A stretch of DNA of 64,000 nt from Saprospiraceae bacterium (GTDB lineage: Bacteria > Bacteroidota > Bacteroidia > Chitinophagales > Saprospiraceae): positions 160,370-224,369 of the forward strand of contig JAJCYH010000012.1 in NCBI GenBank assembly GCA_029262995.1. Reading direction: 5' to 3'. Below are positions 37,548 through 47,411 of this stretch, in pieces. How positions within the stretch are numbered: the stretch's first letter is position 1; every line of letters starts with the position of its first letter. The translations under genes and the position numbers were made by a program. The notes beneath the pieces are model-generated. The model had not been told where the DNA came from and ran no database searches. It was given only the letters and a program-made list of their open reading frames with translations.

Positions 37548-38771
37548 TTAATGCTCATGCTCCAATTCCCCCGCTTTCGATTGAGCATATACATAATAAG
37601 CTCCGATAGTCACTATTTTCATCCCTTCAGGTATTTCTCCTATTAGCTTTACCGAGGTAAATCCTTTATCTGTAGTGCCAGGTATCACCATAATCTGTTC
37701 AAATTTCATTTCGTCATCAGCTGTCTTGTCATTAGCGACATAGATATATGAAGAAGCACCATCTTTTATGATTGCTTTTTCGGGCAGTGCTTGGACGGTC
37801 TGGTCGGTCAACCAAATTTTTGCTTCAATGAATAAATCTTTGATGAAACGGGGGCGTACTTTTTCAAGATGTCCATGAATACGAACCGTTTTATTTTCGA
37901 TATTGAATTCTTTACCAATAATATGGACTTCACCATTATAAACAGTATTTCCCAAAGCAGGAACGGTATAGCTAATTTTCTGCTCTTCCTTTACATTGGC
38001 AATATCATTTTCAAAAATATCTAATTCCAAATGAAGATGGTTTTCATTGACAATTTCCATCAATTCTAATTCAGGTGAAACATACATTCCATTGTGCATT
38101 TTTATCGAAGTAATATACCCCCCCATCGGAGCGTAAATCGGAACTCGTTCGATAATATTATCAGGAGATAACTTATCCACGTTAATTCCCAAATAGGCCA
38201 ATTGCTTGGCGATACCCTTTAATGTTGCGGTTTTCATATTAACTTCCGATTGAAGTTTTTGCACATTTTTTTCAACCCCTGCGTTTGATTCTACCAAAGC
38301 TTTTTGACGAGTTAATTCTTGTTGGTCAAAAACTAATTCAGCAGCCACTTCAAGATATTTCTGTTGGTGTTGAATGAATTCAGGGTTTTCTAAGTAAGCT
38401 ATGATAACACCTTTTTTCACGTAGCTGCCTTCGATATACTTGTTGCTATTTTTAATAAAACCACTTGCCTTTGCACTTACTGAAGTCAAGGCATTTGGTG
38501 GCAACCCTAATGTACCCGTAGCATTTACATAATCATTGATTTTTATTTTTGAAAAATCTCCAAACTGAATATTCATAGTTTTTATTTGATTTTTGGTCAG
38601 GTGGATTTCTCCTTCTTCATGTTCTTCTCTCTGACCATGCCCATCATCTTCAGAATGTTGAGTTGTTTCGTCTCCGTGATTGTGACCATTTCCTTCTTTT
38701 TGTTTGTTTCCACAAGAGAAAAGTAGTAATATGGCAACTACTGATAATATTGATTTATTTGTAAATTTCAT
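37548..38771 (-). CDS. czcB: CzcB-type periplasmic adaptor lipoprotein
   Basis: 407 residues. Lipobox in LLLFSCGNK (Cys20), then a His/acidic-rich tract (GHNHGDETTQHSEDDGHGQREEHEEGE), the adaptor core (YVNATGTLGLPPNALTSVSAKASGFI), helical hairpin (about 130-200) and beta-barrel domains, and a tail ending ELEHEH. It links the CzcA pump to its outer channel. It starts 13 bases after the pump gene, so they are one operon. The His tract may capture zinc or cobalt. Confidence 0.9.
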   Translation of the reverse strand: MKFTNKSILSVVAILLLFSCGNKQKEGNGHNHGDETTQHSEDDGHGQREEHEEGEIHLTKNQIKTMNIQFGDFSKIKINDYVNATGTLGLPPNALTSVSAKASGFIKNSNKYIEGSYVKKGVIIAYLENPEFIQHQQKYLEVAAELVFDQQELTRQKALVESNAGVEKNVQKLQSEVNMKTATLKGIAKQLAYLGINVDKLSPDNIIERVPIYAPMGGYITSIKMHNGMYVSPELELMEIVNENHLHLELDIFENDIANVKEEQKISYTVPALGNTVYNGEVHIIGKEFNIENKTVRIHGHLEKVRPRFIKDLFIEAKIWLTDQTVQALPEKAIIKDGASSYIYVANDKTADDEMKFEQIMVIPGTTDKGFTSVKLIGEIPEGMKIVTIGAYYVYAQSKAGELEHEH

Positions 38772-38784
38772 TTTTGAAATATTT

Positions 38785-41700
38785 TTATTGATTTGATAAA
38801 AACTGATACAGAGCTACCGCTTTATTATGCGATAAAACCTGCTCCCAATACTGTTTGTTATTTTTAAAAAGTAGGTTTAGGGTATTGAGTAATTCGAGAT
38901 AGGAAATTTCTCCCGCCTGATAATTGAGTTCGGAAATCCTCTCCATTTCAGGATTTAGATAGTCCAGTTGTTCTCGATAATAATTTACTCCTTCGGCATA
39001 GAGTTGAATGGCATTTTCGACAGAGAGTAATTCCTGTTTAGTTCGTAAACGTTCTGCCTCTAACAAAGCTTTCGCAACATCAACTTGTAAACGCTGAGCA
39101 GCAATTCTTTGCTTAGTCTGTTTATTGAAAAGTGGAATTTGTACCCCTGCTTGTAAACCATGTAGCCAACCTCCTTCAAAATAATTTTGAGCAGCATAGC
39201 CTACATTAAAATCAGGTTTCATCCTTGCTTTTAACACTTCAATATTCGCATGTTCAATCTGAATGTTTTGACTGGCTAATTGTACCCGAAAAGAGTTGAT
39301 ACTATCAATAAAGACAGTTGGAATGACCACCAAACTATCTTTCGAGGTAATGAATTGATTGGTATTAAGTAAAACAGCTAATTGCTTTTCCAAGTTGTCG
39401 ATTTCGATACTCACCTGATTCTCCAATAATCGGTATTCATTCAAGGATGATTGAATAGTTAGCATTTCTATTCGATTGGCTTCTCCAACATCTGCTCTAA
39501 TTTTTGCAATTTGAGCATATTGCTCATAAACAGGAATGAGTCTTTCATACAATTGCTGTAATTCTTTCCGTTGTTGTAAATCCAGATAGTTTTGATGCAC
39601 TTGCAATCGCAATTCTTTTTCAGTTATTTGCTTTCGCAAAATGCTTTGTACCACCTGTTCATTCTGCAAGCTATTCTGCGCCCTTACATTAGCAGGATTG
39701 GGAATATTTTGTATAGCCCTGATTTGGTTTAAACGCTGTCCATTTTCTCTAAAAAGTCCATCACCTTGATAACTAAAATATGTTGTCCCTAGATTGTATT
39801 TCAATTTCTGTAAAGCCCGTTCTTGTTGAACTTGTAAATTGGCGGATCTAACAGTAGGGTTATTTGTAATAGCCATTTCAACTGCTTCATTCATTGTAAT
39901 AGGTCTTTGTTGTGCTTGTGCAGACCAACCAATAAATAGCAAGGGTAGCAATATCATTGCGCTACTTGCAGATAAGAATGGCTTGTCTTTTCTTTCCTGC
40001 CAATTAGCCAGCCAACTGTATAAAATTGGCAGTACCACTAAGGTCAAAAACGTAGCAGTTAATAAACCTCCAATGACCACCGTGGCTAAAGGTCGCTGTA
40101 CCTCTGCACCTCCAGAAGTGGAAAGTGCCATTGGAAGAAAACCAAAGGAAGCCACCATTGCAGTCATCAATACAGGTCTTAATCGAACCCTCGTACCTAT
40201 AATAATCCGCTCACGAATATTGACCATCCCTTCATTTTTTAATTGATTAAAATAACCAATCAGGACAATACCGTTTAAAACGGCAACGCCAAATAAAGCG
40301 ATAAAACCAATACCTGCCGAAATGCTAAATGGCATCCCTCGAAGTTCTAAAGCCCATATACCTCCAATAGCTGAAAGTGGAATAGCTGTAAATATCAATG
40401 CTGCTTGGGAGATGGAACCAAAAGTAAAAAAGAGTAAAACAAAAATAAGTGCGAGGGCAAGTGGTACAGCTATCATCAGCCTTGCGTTAGCAGCTTTAAG
40501 ATTCTCAAATTGACCACCATATGTGAAATAATAACCAGCGGGTAATTCAACTTTAGCATCTAATTCTGCTTGGATTTTACCGACTAAGGTTTCTACATCA
40601 GTATCACCTACATTTACACCAATGACAATTCTACGATTGGTATTTTCTCTGGATATCTGCATAGGTGCATCAATCAATTCGACATCAGCTACTGATTGCA
40701 AGGGTACTTGTGTTCCATTATCTAAAGTGATGTATAAATTTTGGACATCGGTAATTCCATTACGATATTTTTCATCTAGTCTAACAACTAAATCAAAACG
40801 CCTCTCCCCTTCATAAATAGTCCCTGCGCTTTCGCCAGCAAAGGCACTTCTTACTACTTGATTTACCTCTTTAACTTGCAAACCATACTGTGCCATTTTA
40901 TCATATTTGAATTTAATAATGATTTGAGGCATTCCAATGGTTTGTTCTACATTGACCGTTCCTACACCCTCAATTTTACTGATAAAACTCTCTGCCTCTT
41001 TGGCTTTGCTATAAATCAGGTCTAAGTCTTGACCGTATAGTTTAATAGCAATGTCTGATTTAGAGCCTGTCATCAATTCATTAAACCGAAGCTGAATTGG
41101 TTGTGAGAATTCGTAACCCACTCCAGGAATGGCACTTAATGATTTTTCTATTTTTTCAAACATATCCTTCCTGTTACTTGCCGAAGTCCATTCTTCCTTT
41201 GGTTTCATAACCAAAACATAATCTCCAATTTCAACTGGCATAGGGTCCGTTGGAATTTCGGCAGCACCGATGTTGGTAACGACATCTTCAATTTCAGGAA
41301 AATCATTTAATAGTTTCTTTTGTATCAAGGATGCCATCTCAATACTTTGTGAAAGCGAAGTACCAGGAGGAAGAATTTGTTGCATCGCTAAATCACCTTC
41401 TTCCAAGGTGGGAATAAATTCACCACCCATTCTGCTGAAAACGATAAAACTAAGAACGAAAAGGGCAATAGTAGCCAATACAAAAATAGCTTTCAACCTC
41501 AAGGCAGCGTTTAATATAGGTGTGTAAAGTCTTTGGAAAAATGAAATGATGTGATCGGCAATCGTTTTTTTATCCGTAATTTTTTTATTTAAAAATAGAG
41601 CGGACATCATCGGAACGTATGTCAAAGAAAGTATTAATGCACCGCCGATTGCAAGCATTACAGTTTGCGCCATTGGAATAAACATTTTTCCCTCTATACC

Positions 41701-43095
41701 TACTAATGCAAGGATCGGAATGTATACCATCAAAATGATGATTTCACCAAACGCAGCTGAACTTCTGATCTTAATAGAAGCTGTTAGTACTTCCTTATCT
41801 ATCTGATCTTGCGTTAGCTTTTGCCCAGCAAACCCCGTTTGTAATCGATGAACAATCGATTCAACAATGATAACTGCGCCATCTACGATCAATCCGAAAT
41901 CGATTGCTCCTAGGCTCATTAAATTGGCAGAGATTCCTAACCAATTCATCATTGAAATTGCAAACAACATTGCTAATGGAATCACAGAAGCGACTATTAA
42001 CCCTGCTCTCCAATTACCCAGCATTAATACAAGAATAAATATTACAATTAATCCTCCTTCCAGTAGGTTTTTTTTAACTGTTCCGATTGCAGTTGAAACT
42101 AATTTATCTCTAACCAAATAAGGTTCAATGACTACACCTTCAGGTAAAGATTTTTCAATTTGTTTTATGCGTTCTTTTATTCGTTCGGTGACGGCAGCGG
42201 AATTTGCCCCTTTGAGCATCATTACTCGACCACCGACAGCTTCTTCCCCATCTCTTACTAAAGCACCATATCGAGGAGCTTTTCCAAATTGAACGGTAGC
42301 TACATCCTTTATCAGAATGGGTCTTCCATTTCGGACATTTACAACAATATTTTCTAAATCCGTCAATGAGCGTGCAACGCCGTCTGTTCGGATATAGTAA
42401 GTGTTGGGGTTTTTCTCGATATAAGCTCCTCCAGTATTTTCATTACTATTTTCTAGTGCATGAAAAACATCTGTTATGCTAATACCCATGGATTTAAGCA
42501 AATTAGGATTTACAGCTACTTCGTACTGCTTCAGAAATCCACCCATTGTATTTACTTCTACTACCCCTTCAATTCCAGACAATTGGCGACTGATTATCCA
42601 ATCCTGAATACTCCGTAAATCCGTAGGCGAATATTTATCTTCAAACCCTTCAGCTGGTCGAACCACATATTGATAGATTTCCCCCAAACCCGTAGATATC
42701 GGGGCCATTTCAGGTGTGCCTAATCCTGATGGAATATTTCCCTCCGCTTCTTTAATATATTCGCTGACCAGTTGGCGAGATAAATAAACGTCCATGTCTT
42801 CTTCAAAAACGACGGTTATAACTGAAAGTCCAAATCGAGAAATGGACCGTATTTCCACTAATTGCTGAATATTTTGTAAGGCCAGCTCAATGGGGGTAGT
42901 AATGAATTGCTCTATTTCCTGCGTAGCTAAAGTTGGGGATATAGTAATGACCTGTACCTGATTATTGGTGATATCAGGTACGGCATCTATAGGTAACTGT
43001 CGTAAGGAGAATAATCCCCAGACGATGAGGGCCGCTACCAGTAGCCCTATCACGAACTTATTCTGTATCGAATAAGAGATAATCTTATCAAACAT
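38785..43095 (-). CDS. czcA: CzcA-type RND metal pump fused to a TolC-family outer-membrane channel
   Basis: 1436 residues. The RND part (about 1-1040) starts MFDKIISYSIQNKFVIGLLVAALIVWG and has the DFGLIVDGAVIIVES transmembrane segment and DALPDITNNQVQV-like entry (PIDAVPDITNNQVQVIT). A second leader-like hydrophobic segment (SAMILLPLLFIGWSAQAQ, about 1042-1060) leads into a TolC-like channel domain (about 1060-1436; ITMNEAVEMAITNNPTVRSAN, LAVLLNTNQF). It would expel Zn/Cd/Co. The two halves are encoded in frame without an intervening stop. Confidence 0.92.
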   Translation of the reverse strand: MFDKIISYSIQNKFVIGLLVAALIVWGLFSLRQLPIDAVPDITNNQVQVITISPTLATQEIEQFITTPIELALQNIQQLVEIRSISRFGLSVITVVFEEDMDVYLSRQLVSEYIKEAEGNIPSGLGTPEMAPISTGLGEIYQYVVRPAEGFEDKYSPTDLRSIQDWIISRQLSGIEGVVEVNTMGGFLKQYEVAVNPNLLKSMGISITDVFHALENSNENTGGAYIEKNPNTYYIRTDGVARSLTDLENIVVNVRNGRPILIKDVATVQFGKAPRYGALVRDGEEAVGGRVMMLKGANSAAVTERIKERIKQIEKSLPEGVVIEPYLVRDKLVSTAIGTVKKNLLEGGLIVIFILVLMLGNWRAGLIVASVIPLAMLFAISMMNWLGISANLMSLGAIDFGLIVDGAVIIVESIVHRLQTGFAGQKLTQDQIDKEVLTASIKIRSSAAFGEIIILMVYIPILALVGIEGKMFIPMAQTVMLAIGGALILSLTYVPMMSALFLNKKITDKKTIADHIISFFQRLYTPILNAALRLKAIFVLATIALFVLSFIVFSRMGGEFIPTLEEGDLAMQQILPPGTSLSQSIEMASLIQKKLLNDFPEIEDVVTNIGAAEIPTDPMPVEIGDYVLVMKPKEEWTSASNRKDMFEKIEKSLSAIPGVGYEFSQPIQLRFNELMTGSKSDIAIKLYGQDLDLIYSKAKEAESFISKIEGVGTVNVEQTIGMPQIIIKFKYDKMAQYGLQVKEVNQVVRSAFAGESAGTIYEGERRFDLVVRLDEKYRNGITDVQNLYITLDNGTQVPLQSVADVELIDAPMQISRENTNRRIVIGVNVGDTDVETLVGKIQAELDAKVELPAGYYFTYGGQFENLKAANARLMIAVPLALALIFVLLFFTFGSISQAALIFTAIPLSAIGGIWALELRGMPFSISAGIGFIALFGVAVLNGIVLIGYFNQLKNEGMVNIRERIIIGTRVRLRPVLMTAMVASFGFLPMALSTSGGAEVQRPLATVVIGGLLTATFLTLVVLPILYSWLANWQERKDKPFLSASSAMILLPLLFIGWSAQAQQRPITMNEAVEMAITNNPTVRSANLQVQQERALQKLKYNLGTTYFSYQGDGLFRENGQRLNQIRAIQNIPNPANVRAQNSLQNEQVVQSILRKQITEKELRLQVHQNYLDLQQRKELQQLYERLIPVYEQYAQIAKIRADVGEANRIEMLTIQSSLNEYRLLENQVSIEIDNLEKQLAVLLNTNQFITSKDSLVVIPTVFIDSINSFRVQLASQNIQIEHANIEVLKARMKPDFNVGYAAQNYFEGGWLHGLQAGVQIPLFNKQTKQRIAAQRLQVDVAKALLEAERLRTKQELLSVENAIQLYAEGVNYYREQLDYLNPEMERISELNYQAGEISYLELLNTLNLLFKNNKQYWEQVLSHNKAVALYQFLSNQ

Positions 43096-43169
43096 ATTGA
43101 ATGTAATGTTTAGTTAAACCAATAAATAAAAATGAGATATGCAGGCATAAGTATCCTGCGAAAATCAGT

Positions 43170-43511
43170 TTAACTAAATTTTGGCGGTTGCCAGATTGAG
43201 GATTGAAAAGAAGAATAGATAATATTAGATATGTAATAAGGCACTTTATCAGGAATGGGAGAAAAGGATTTTACTTTGAGAGGAACTTTTATTGGTGTAT
43301 CGAGAGTAGAGGAACAACAACTGCAAATACAAAAAGGAGAACACGTATCATCTCCACAGTCACGGGAGTGTTTTTCGTGATCAGAACTATGTGCATGCTC
43401 CACACCTAAGAGATGATTCGTTATTTCCAATATTCCACCTCCTCCGTCGCCACAAGGTATTAGCGTCAAAGCAAACATATAAATGGTGAATATTCGAATA
43501 AGTATTTTCAT
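43170..43511 (-). CDS. DUF6660 family small exported protein
   Basis: 113 residues from ATG at 43511. A hydrophobic leader ends near TLIPCGDG; then a short His-rich stretch (VEHAHSSDHEKHSRDC) and a Cys cluster, CSPFCICSCC, followed by a Ser/Pro tail ending SSIWQPPKFS. This matches DUF6660 proteins, which head metal-efflux operons of Bacteroidota. It would bind metal in the periplasm; function unproven. It starts the CzcA operon. Confidence 0.78.
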   Translation of the reverse strand: MKILIRIFTIYMFALTLIPCGDGGGGILEITNHLLGVEHAHSSDHEKHSRDCGDDTCSPFCICSCCSSTLDTPIKVPLKVKSFSPIPDKVPYYISNIIYSSFQSSIWQPPKFS

Positions 43512-44389
43512 CAAGTACAAAAATAGGATAAATAGTTGTGAAAAGAGATCATTCTATAACCATTGCCTTTAATTCATAGTGTGAACATACAATAACTGTT
43601 TTTTTGTCTAAAATATTACAATTGAATTACCTGTGATGGAAACATTATGAAATTATTGTTGCACACTCCACTTCTTTTAAATATAAAATTAACAATTCTG
43701 TTTAGGTTTAGCTTATCTGGTTTTTGGAGAAGCTTTCATTTTTGGTAAGTTTTCAACTGCTTCATTCAATTCTAAACATAGTGAATAAAATGAATACTTT
43801 GCTTAATTCTGGCGTAAAGGAAACAGCTATAATCCATGGAATAAAATTGAATTTATCCAAATTATATCAATCGACAAACATCTAACCGCAAGGTGCTTGA
43901 AGAATATAGTATATGGTATCTTATGCACAAGTCTTATGTACATTAAGAATTTTGCGCCAAGCAAACTGGTTTTGTCATTATTCTTTTTTCTTTCCAAATT
44001 AATTCATGAAATTACCCAAGACTAATAAGACTTCTATAAGAACAAAAATGCTAGTCAAACGGTTAATTGAGTGTAAACCATTAGGGGATATTGCAGTTTG
44101 AATTTAAAAGATACTGGTATTAATGGAAGGTTATTATTAACAAAATAACTTCTTTATACATAAAATGGCTTAACTTACCAATATCAGAAACAATTAATCC
44201 GATGTTACGGATAGTTGAGAAAGCAGTTGAAATTAAGTTAAGAACCACGTAGGAGAATATTTATTTTCCAGTAGAATAACATGAGAAATGAGTTATATTA
44301 TTTTGTCAGTCTAGCGATTATACATGTGTTTGTATCTCTTAATTTATGAGTTGTAAAAGGTCTTACTTATTTAAATACACAATAAAAAT
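43512..44389. other. intergenic region between the CzcA operon and the HPF-like gene
   Basis: Nearly 880 bases, very AT-rich, with no open reading frame longer than a few dozen codons that I can support and no recognisable tRNA or transposon. It divides divergent transcription units, so promoters for both must be inside. Confidence 0.6.
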
Positions 44390-44707
44390 ATGATAGTACA
44401 ATTTAATACAGACAAAAATATTGATGGAGATGAAAAACTTCAAAATTACTTTACCTCACAAATTGAAGAGGAACTTGAAAAATACAAGTCACTTATTACA
44501 AGAATAGAAGTTCATCTGTCAGATGAAAATGGTAAAAAGGATGGAATGAATGATTTACAATGTTTACTGGAAGCTCGTCTGGAAGCTCGGCAGCCTATTG
44601 CCGTAACGAATCAGGCAGATACTGTTGAATTGGCGGTATCAGGTGCAATTGATAAACTTAAAAATTCTTTGGAAACGATACTAGGTCGTATGCAAAATCA
44701 CTCTTAA
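44390..44707 (+). CDS. HPF/RaiA family ribosome-associated protein
   Basis: 105 residues with the HPF/RaiA beta-alpha-beta-beta-beta-alpha order: MIVQFNTDKNIDGDEKLQNYFTSQIEEEL, then ITRIEVHLSDENG, LQCLLEARLEARQPIAVTNQ and the C-terminal helix SGAIDKLKNSLETIL. Short form without the long C-terminal dimerisation domain. It would bind ribosomes under stress and keep them inactive. The next gene follows 11 bases later. Confidence 0.78.
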   Translation: MIVQFNTDKNIDGDEKLQNYFTSQIEEELEKYKSLITRIEVHLSDENGKKDGMNDLQCLLEARLEARQPIAVTNQADTVELAVSGAIDKLKNSLETILGRMQNHS

Positions 44708-44718
44708 ATATATAAATA

Positions 44719-45099
44719 ATGGCAAACCAAAACACTTTGGGCATTTGGATGGATCATTCAACAGCACATTTGATTGATATCAAATTGAAAAAAAACAATT
44801 GCACTATTGCCTCTGATTTTACTTTTGAAACCAAAGAAGAAACTCTGAGCAGAAGCGAAAGTATCATGCATAACAAAAGACAGCAATTGCATGAAGCGTA
44901 TTACAAGGAAATAGCAAATGAAATTTTAAAATATAACCATGTCCTTCTGTTTGGACCAACAAATGCAAAAAAAGAACTTCATAATTACTTGAATAATGAT
45001 TCGCATTTTAAGGATATAACCATTGACGTTGAATCAGCAGATAATATGACGAATAATGAAAAAGACGCCTTTGTGAAAAGTCATTTTGGAAAGAAATGA
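44719..45099 (+). CDS. small RNase-H-fold/baeRF-like protein, partner of the HPF-like gene
   Basis: 126 residues. The N-terminus LGIWMDHSTAHLIDIKL and the segment VLLFGPTNAKKELHNYL resemble the bacterial eRF1-like (baeRF) or 'host attachment' proteins, in which the latter motif binds ribosomal or RNA targets. It is shorter than full baeRF proteins, lacking a C-terminal domain. It is encoded just after the HPF-like gene, which points to ribosome function. The assignment rests on short motifs and context. Confidence 0.5.
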   Translation: MANQNTLGIWMDHSTAHLIDIKLKKNNCTIASDFTFETKEETLSRSESIMHNKRQQLHEAYYKEIANEILKYNHVLLFGPTNAKKELHNYLNNDSHFKDITIDVESADNMTNNEKDAFVKSHFGKK

Positions 45100-45272
45100 A
45101 TATACTTTATATGATAACTGAAACGAATGCTTAGGATTTAAGAGGATAATGTCCTTTGTACGGAAGGAATAGATTTATTGTATTGATCATGTAAGAATAA
45201 TTCTATTTCCTTTTAAAAGTCCTTCTAATTCCTAGCACTTATAATTCTCTATATTTTGGGTTCTATAGTTCA
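45100..45272. other. intergenic gap downstream of the baeRF-like gene
   Basis: About 170 bases between convergent units. Nothing recognisable; no strong hairpin terminator. Confidence 0.5.
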
Positions 45273-45467
45273 CTATTCACAAAAAGTTATATCTTTTTGG
45301 ATCGGAGGGCACGCTACAGAATCAAAGCTACAAAAAACACAACAATCACCTTTTTGAGGTTTAAATATTTCAATGCATTTTTCACAATTATAAAAATATT
45401 GACATGCATCAGTTGGGAAAGTTTCACCTTTTTTTGGTCTCAGATTAGGCAGGGAATAATACCTTAT
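45273..45467 (-). pseudogene. GDCCVxC family small Cys-rich protein, without a normal start codon
   Basis: A 64-codon frame ends at TAG (45273). The C-terminal part is a clear member of the GDCCVxC family: ETFPTDACQYFYNCEKC, then QKGDCCVFCSFDSVACPPIQ. The family normally opens with an ATG and a CPxCG pair; here the expected start position is ATA (45467) and the pair is replaced (SLPNLRP). No ATG, GTG or TTG gives a complete protein. It is probably a decaying gene at the end of the mercury cluster, or starts at ATA. Some members of the family carry selenocysteine; none is seen here. Confidence 0.7.
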
Positions 45468-46282
45468 GTTTTCCCATATACAGAAATAGAATTGCTTCCA
45501 TAGTTTACTATATAAAGCCGTTGTCGAACTAAAACAACATCAGATGGATTGTTTAAACCTTTATTCAAAACTTGTTTCAAATTGCCGTCAAAATCATAAA
45601 TTAGGAGTCGATTGCCGTCAAAATCTACTACAAAGAGTTCATTACTATTAACAGTAAGTCCCATAGCTACCTGAATGTTATTCTTATCTCCAATAACTTG
45701 TAAACTATTTCCTTGAAGGTCAAAAATTTGAATACGATTATTATAGGCATCGGCAACGAAAATCTTGTTTTCATAAAGAGCAACATCTGTAGGATAGTAT
45801 AATTCACCCTGAATATGTCCTTCTTCTCCTATGATAACGGTCTGCTTATGATGTTGTAAGATGATGCGGTGATTGTAAAAGTCAGCAACCACAGTTATAT
45901 TGTCTTTGACATCAACGGCTGCTGGAGCGTCAGGTACTTCAGTTAATTCCAATACTTCGACATTATCACCATTGATTATTTTGATAGAATCTGTGAGAAA
46001 TTCTGGCACATAAATTTTATTATTTTCCTCTGATATGTGCATTGGTCTTTGAAAACCATCATGTACTTTTACTATTTGTCCATTTGAATCTATACTAACA
46101 AGCCGATTATTCTTTGCATCAGAAATCCAAAGATGTCCATTCAATTGGGTAATACCCACAGGAGTAATGTCTTGTAGGGATATTTCATTTAAATAATTCC
46201 ATTTTTTGGAAGGATTACATCCAAAAAATAAAATTACGGCAATTGCCAATATACAACTACGGATGGATTTTCCCTTTTTCAT
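45464..46282 (-). CDS. NHL-repeat beta-propeller lipoprotein
   Basis: 272 residues. Lipobox in VILFFGCNPS (Cys22), then repeats of the NHL/six-bladed propeller type: ISDAKNNRLVSID, VVADFYNHRIIL, VADAYNNRIQIFDLQGN, VDFDGNRLLIYDFDGN, VNYGSNSISVYG. No catalytic residues are visible; such propellers bind ligands or proteins. It starts inside the end of the HMA gene (26-base overlap) and is the last intact gene of the mercury cluster. Confidence 0.75.
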   Translation of the reverse strand: MKKGKSIRSCILAIAVILFFGCNPSKKWNYLNEISLQDITPVGITQLNGHLWISDAKNNRLVSIDSNGQIVKVHDGFQRPMHISEENNKIYVPEFLTDSIKIINGDNVEVLELTEVPDAPAAVDVKDNITVVADFYNHRIILQHHKQTVIIGEEGHIQGELYYPTDVALYENKIFVADAYNNRIQIFDLQGNSLQVIGDKNNIQVAMGLTVNSNELFVVDFDGNRLLIYDFDGNLKQVLNKGLNNPSDVVLVRQRLYIVNYGSNSISVYGKT

Positions 46283-46586
46283 TTTTTACAGATGTTTCAG
46301 GATAAGTTATTTCTTTTGGTGTAAACCCAGCTTGTTTTACCTTTTTTCTGATTTGTTCTTCGGGGAATATTTTGCCTTCTTCAAGTAAAAATGAAAGTGT
46401 TCCTTCTTTTATATCAATCTTTATATCCTCAATTCCATCAACATCCTTAAACTTTTTTTCCAGTCCGTAAGCACAAAATGGGCAGGATAAACCATCCACC
46501 TTTACCTTAACTTGTTTTGATTGTGCCAGCGAAGTGCCAACAAATAAAAAGGTCAATAACAAGATTCCTAAGAAATTACGTTTCAT
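46257..46586 (-). CDS. exported HMA protein (MerP-like)
   Basis: 109 residues. Signal peptide ending GTSLAQ, then an HMA domain with the metal-binding LSCPFCAYGLEKKF and LSFLLEEGKIFPEEQIRKKVKQAGF. It resembles MerP or CopZ in fold; CPFC is an unusual spacing variant of the CxxC motif. In this cluster it is probably a periplasmic mercury carrier. Overlaps the NHL gene by 26 bases. Confidence 0.82.
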   Translation of the reverse strand: MKRNFLGILLLTFLFVGTSLAQSKQVKVKVDGLSCPFCAYGLEKKFKDVDGIEDIKIDIKEGTLSFLLEEGKIFPEEQIRKKVKQAGFTPKEITYPETSVKNEKGKIHP

Positions 46587-46604
46587 GTTTTAATTATTTT
46601 TAAG

Positions 46605-47393
46605 TTAAAAAATAAGCACTCTTACTCCGAGTGTATAAATTACTTTTGTTTTAGATTCCTCAGGAAGGTTTTGAACAACAGGGAATTGTATACCACCTTC
46701 CAGTAAGAACCGCCGTCCTGCTATATATTGAATACCTGGCGAGGTTAAAATAGTTGTTTGATTGGTTTCAAAAGAAGAATTGCCATTGAATCCCATATAT
46801 AAATTCACTTGTTTTGATGGATAGGTGACTGGCAATAATGGATACCCGAAAGTAAAGCTATATACCAAGTTATCAGATAGGTTATTGGAAACTGCATTGT
46901 AGCCTAATTCACTATATAAACTATATTCAGTAGTAATATATCCGCTTACGATTCCAAGATAGGATTGGTAAGCGTCTTGTCCAATCGGAGGTTCAGAATT
47001 CGTCTTTCCAGTTGGAAAAGTTTCCTGTACCTTAACAACAATCCTAAACGTTTTAGCGGTTCTATCTTCTTGAACAATGACATATTTTGCGAAAACGGAA
47101 ATATCTCCCAGTCCACTTTGGGACTTCAAGTTATCAGGATTCTTTTGAACAAAAGGCGCAATACCTCCTATCGCAAGTTTTGCGATGATGTTATAGGGAA
47201 CTGCGAATGGGTGTACATAAATACTGGCATTTTCTTTTACAATATATCTCCCAAAAGTCCTTATTCCTCTTCCTTCTAGGCCTAACAAAATGGGGCTATC
47301 AGAGAAAATCGGTGGGCCTTGTGCAAAGCTCTTTTCTACTAAAGAAAAAATACAAAATATTAGCAGCACCCAATAAAAAAACGTTCGTTTCAT
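46605..47393 (-). CDS. putative outer-membrane transport protein in the mercury cluster
   Basis: 262 residues with a signal peptide ending EKSFAQG, then an antiparallel strand pattern (ASIYVHPFAVPYNIIAKLAIGG, FRIVVKVQETFPTGKTN, GYITTEYSLYSELGYNAV, YTLGVRVLIF) ending in Phe. This looks like a small outer-membrane barrel of the MetA-pathway/transporter-like kind. Position between the HMA gene and the two-TM gene suggests a role in mercury uptake or efflux. Solute unknown. Confidence 0.55.
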   Translation of the reverse strand: MKRTFFYWVLLIFCIFSLVEKSFAQGPPIFSDSPILLGLEGRGIRTFGRYIVKENASIYVHPFAVPYNIIAKLAIGGIAPFVQKNPDNLKSQSGLGDISVFAKYVIVQEDRTAKTFRIVVKVQETFPTGKTNSEPPIGQDAYQSYLGIVSGYITTEYSLYSELGYNAVSNNLSDNLVYSFTFGYPLLPVTYPSKQVNLYMGFNGNSSFETNQTTILTSPGIQYIAGRRFLLEGGIQFPVVQNLPEESKTKVIYTLGVRVLIF

Positions 47394-47411
47394 AAATGCG
47401 TGTTTTACTTT

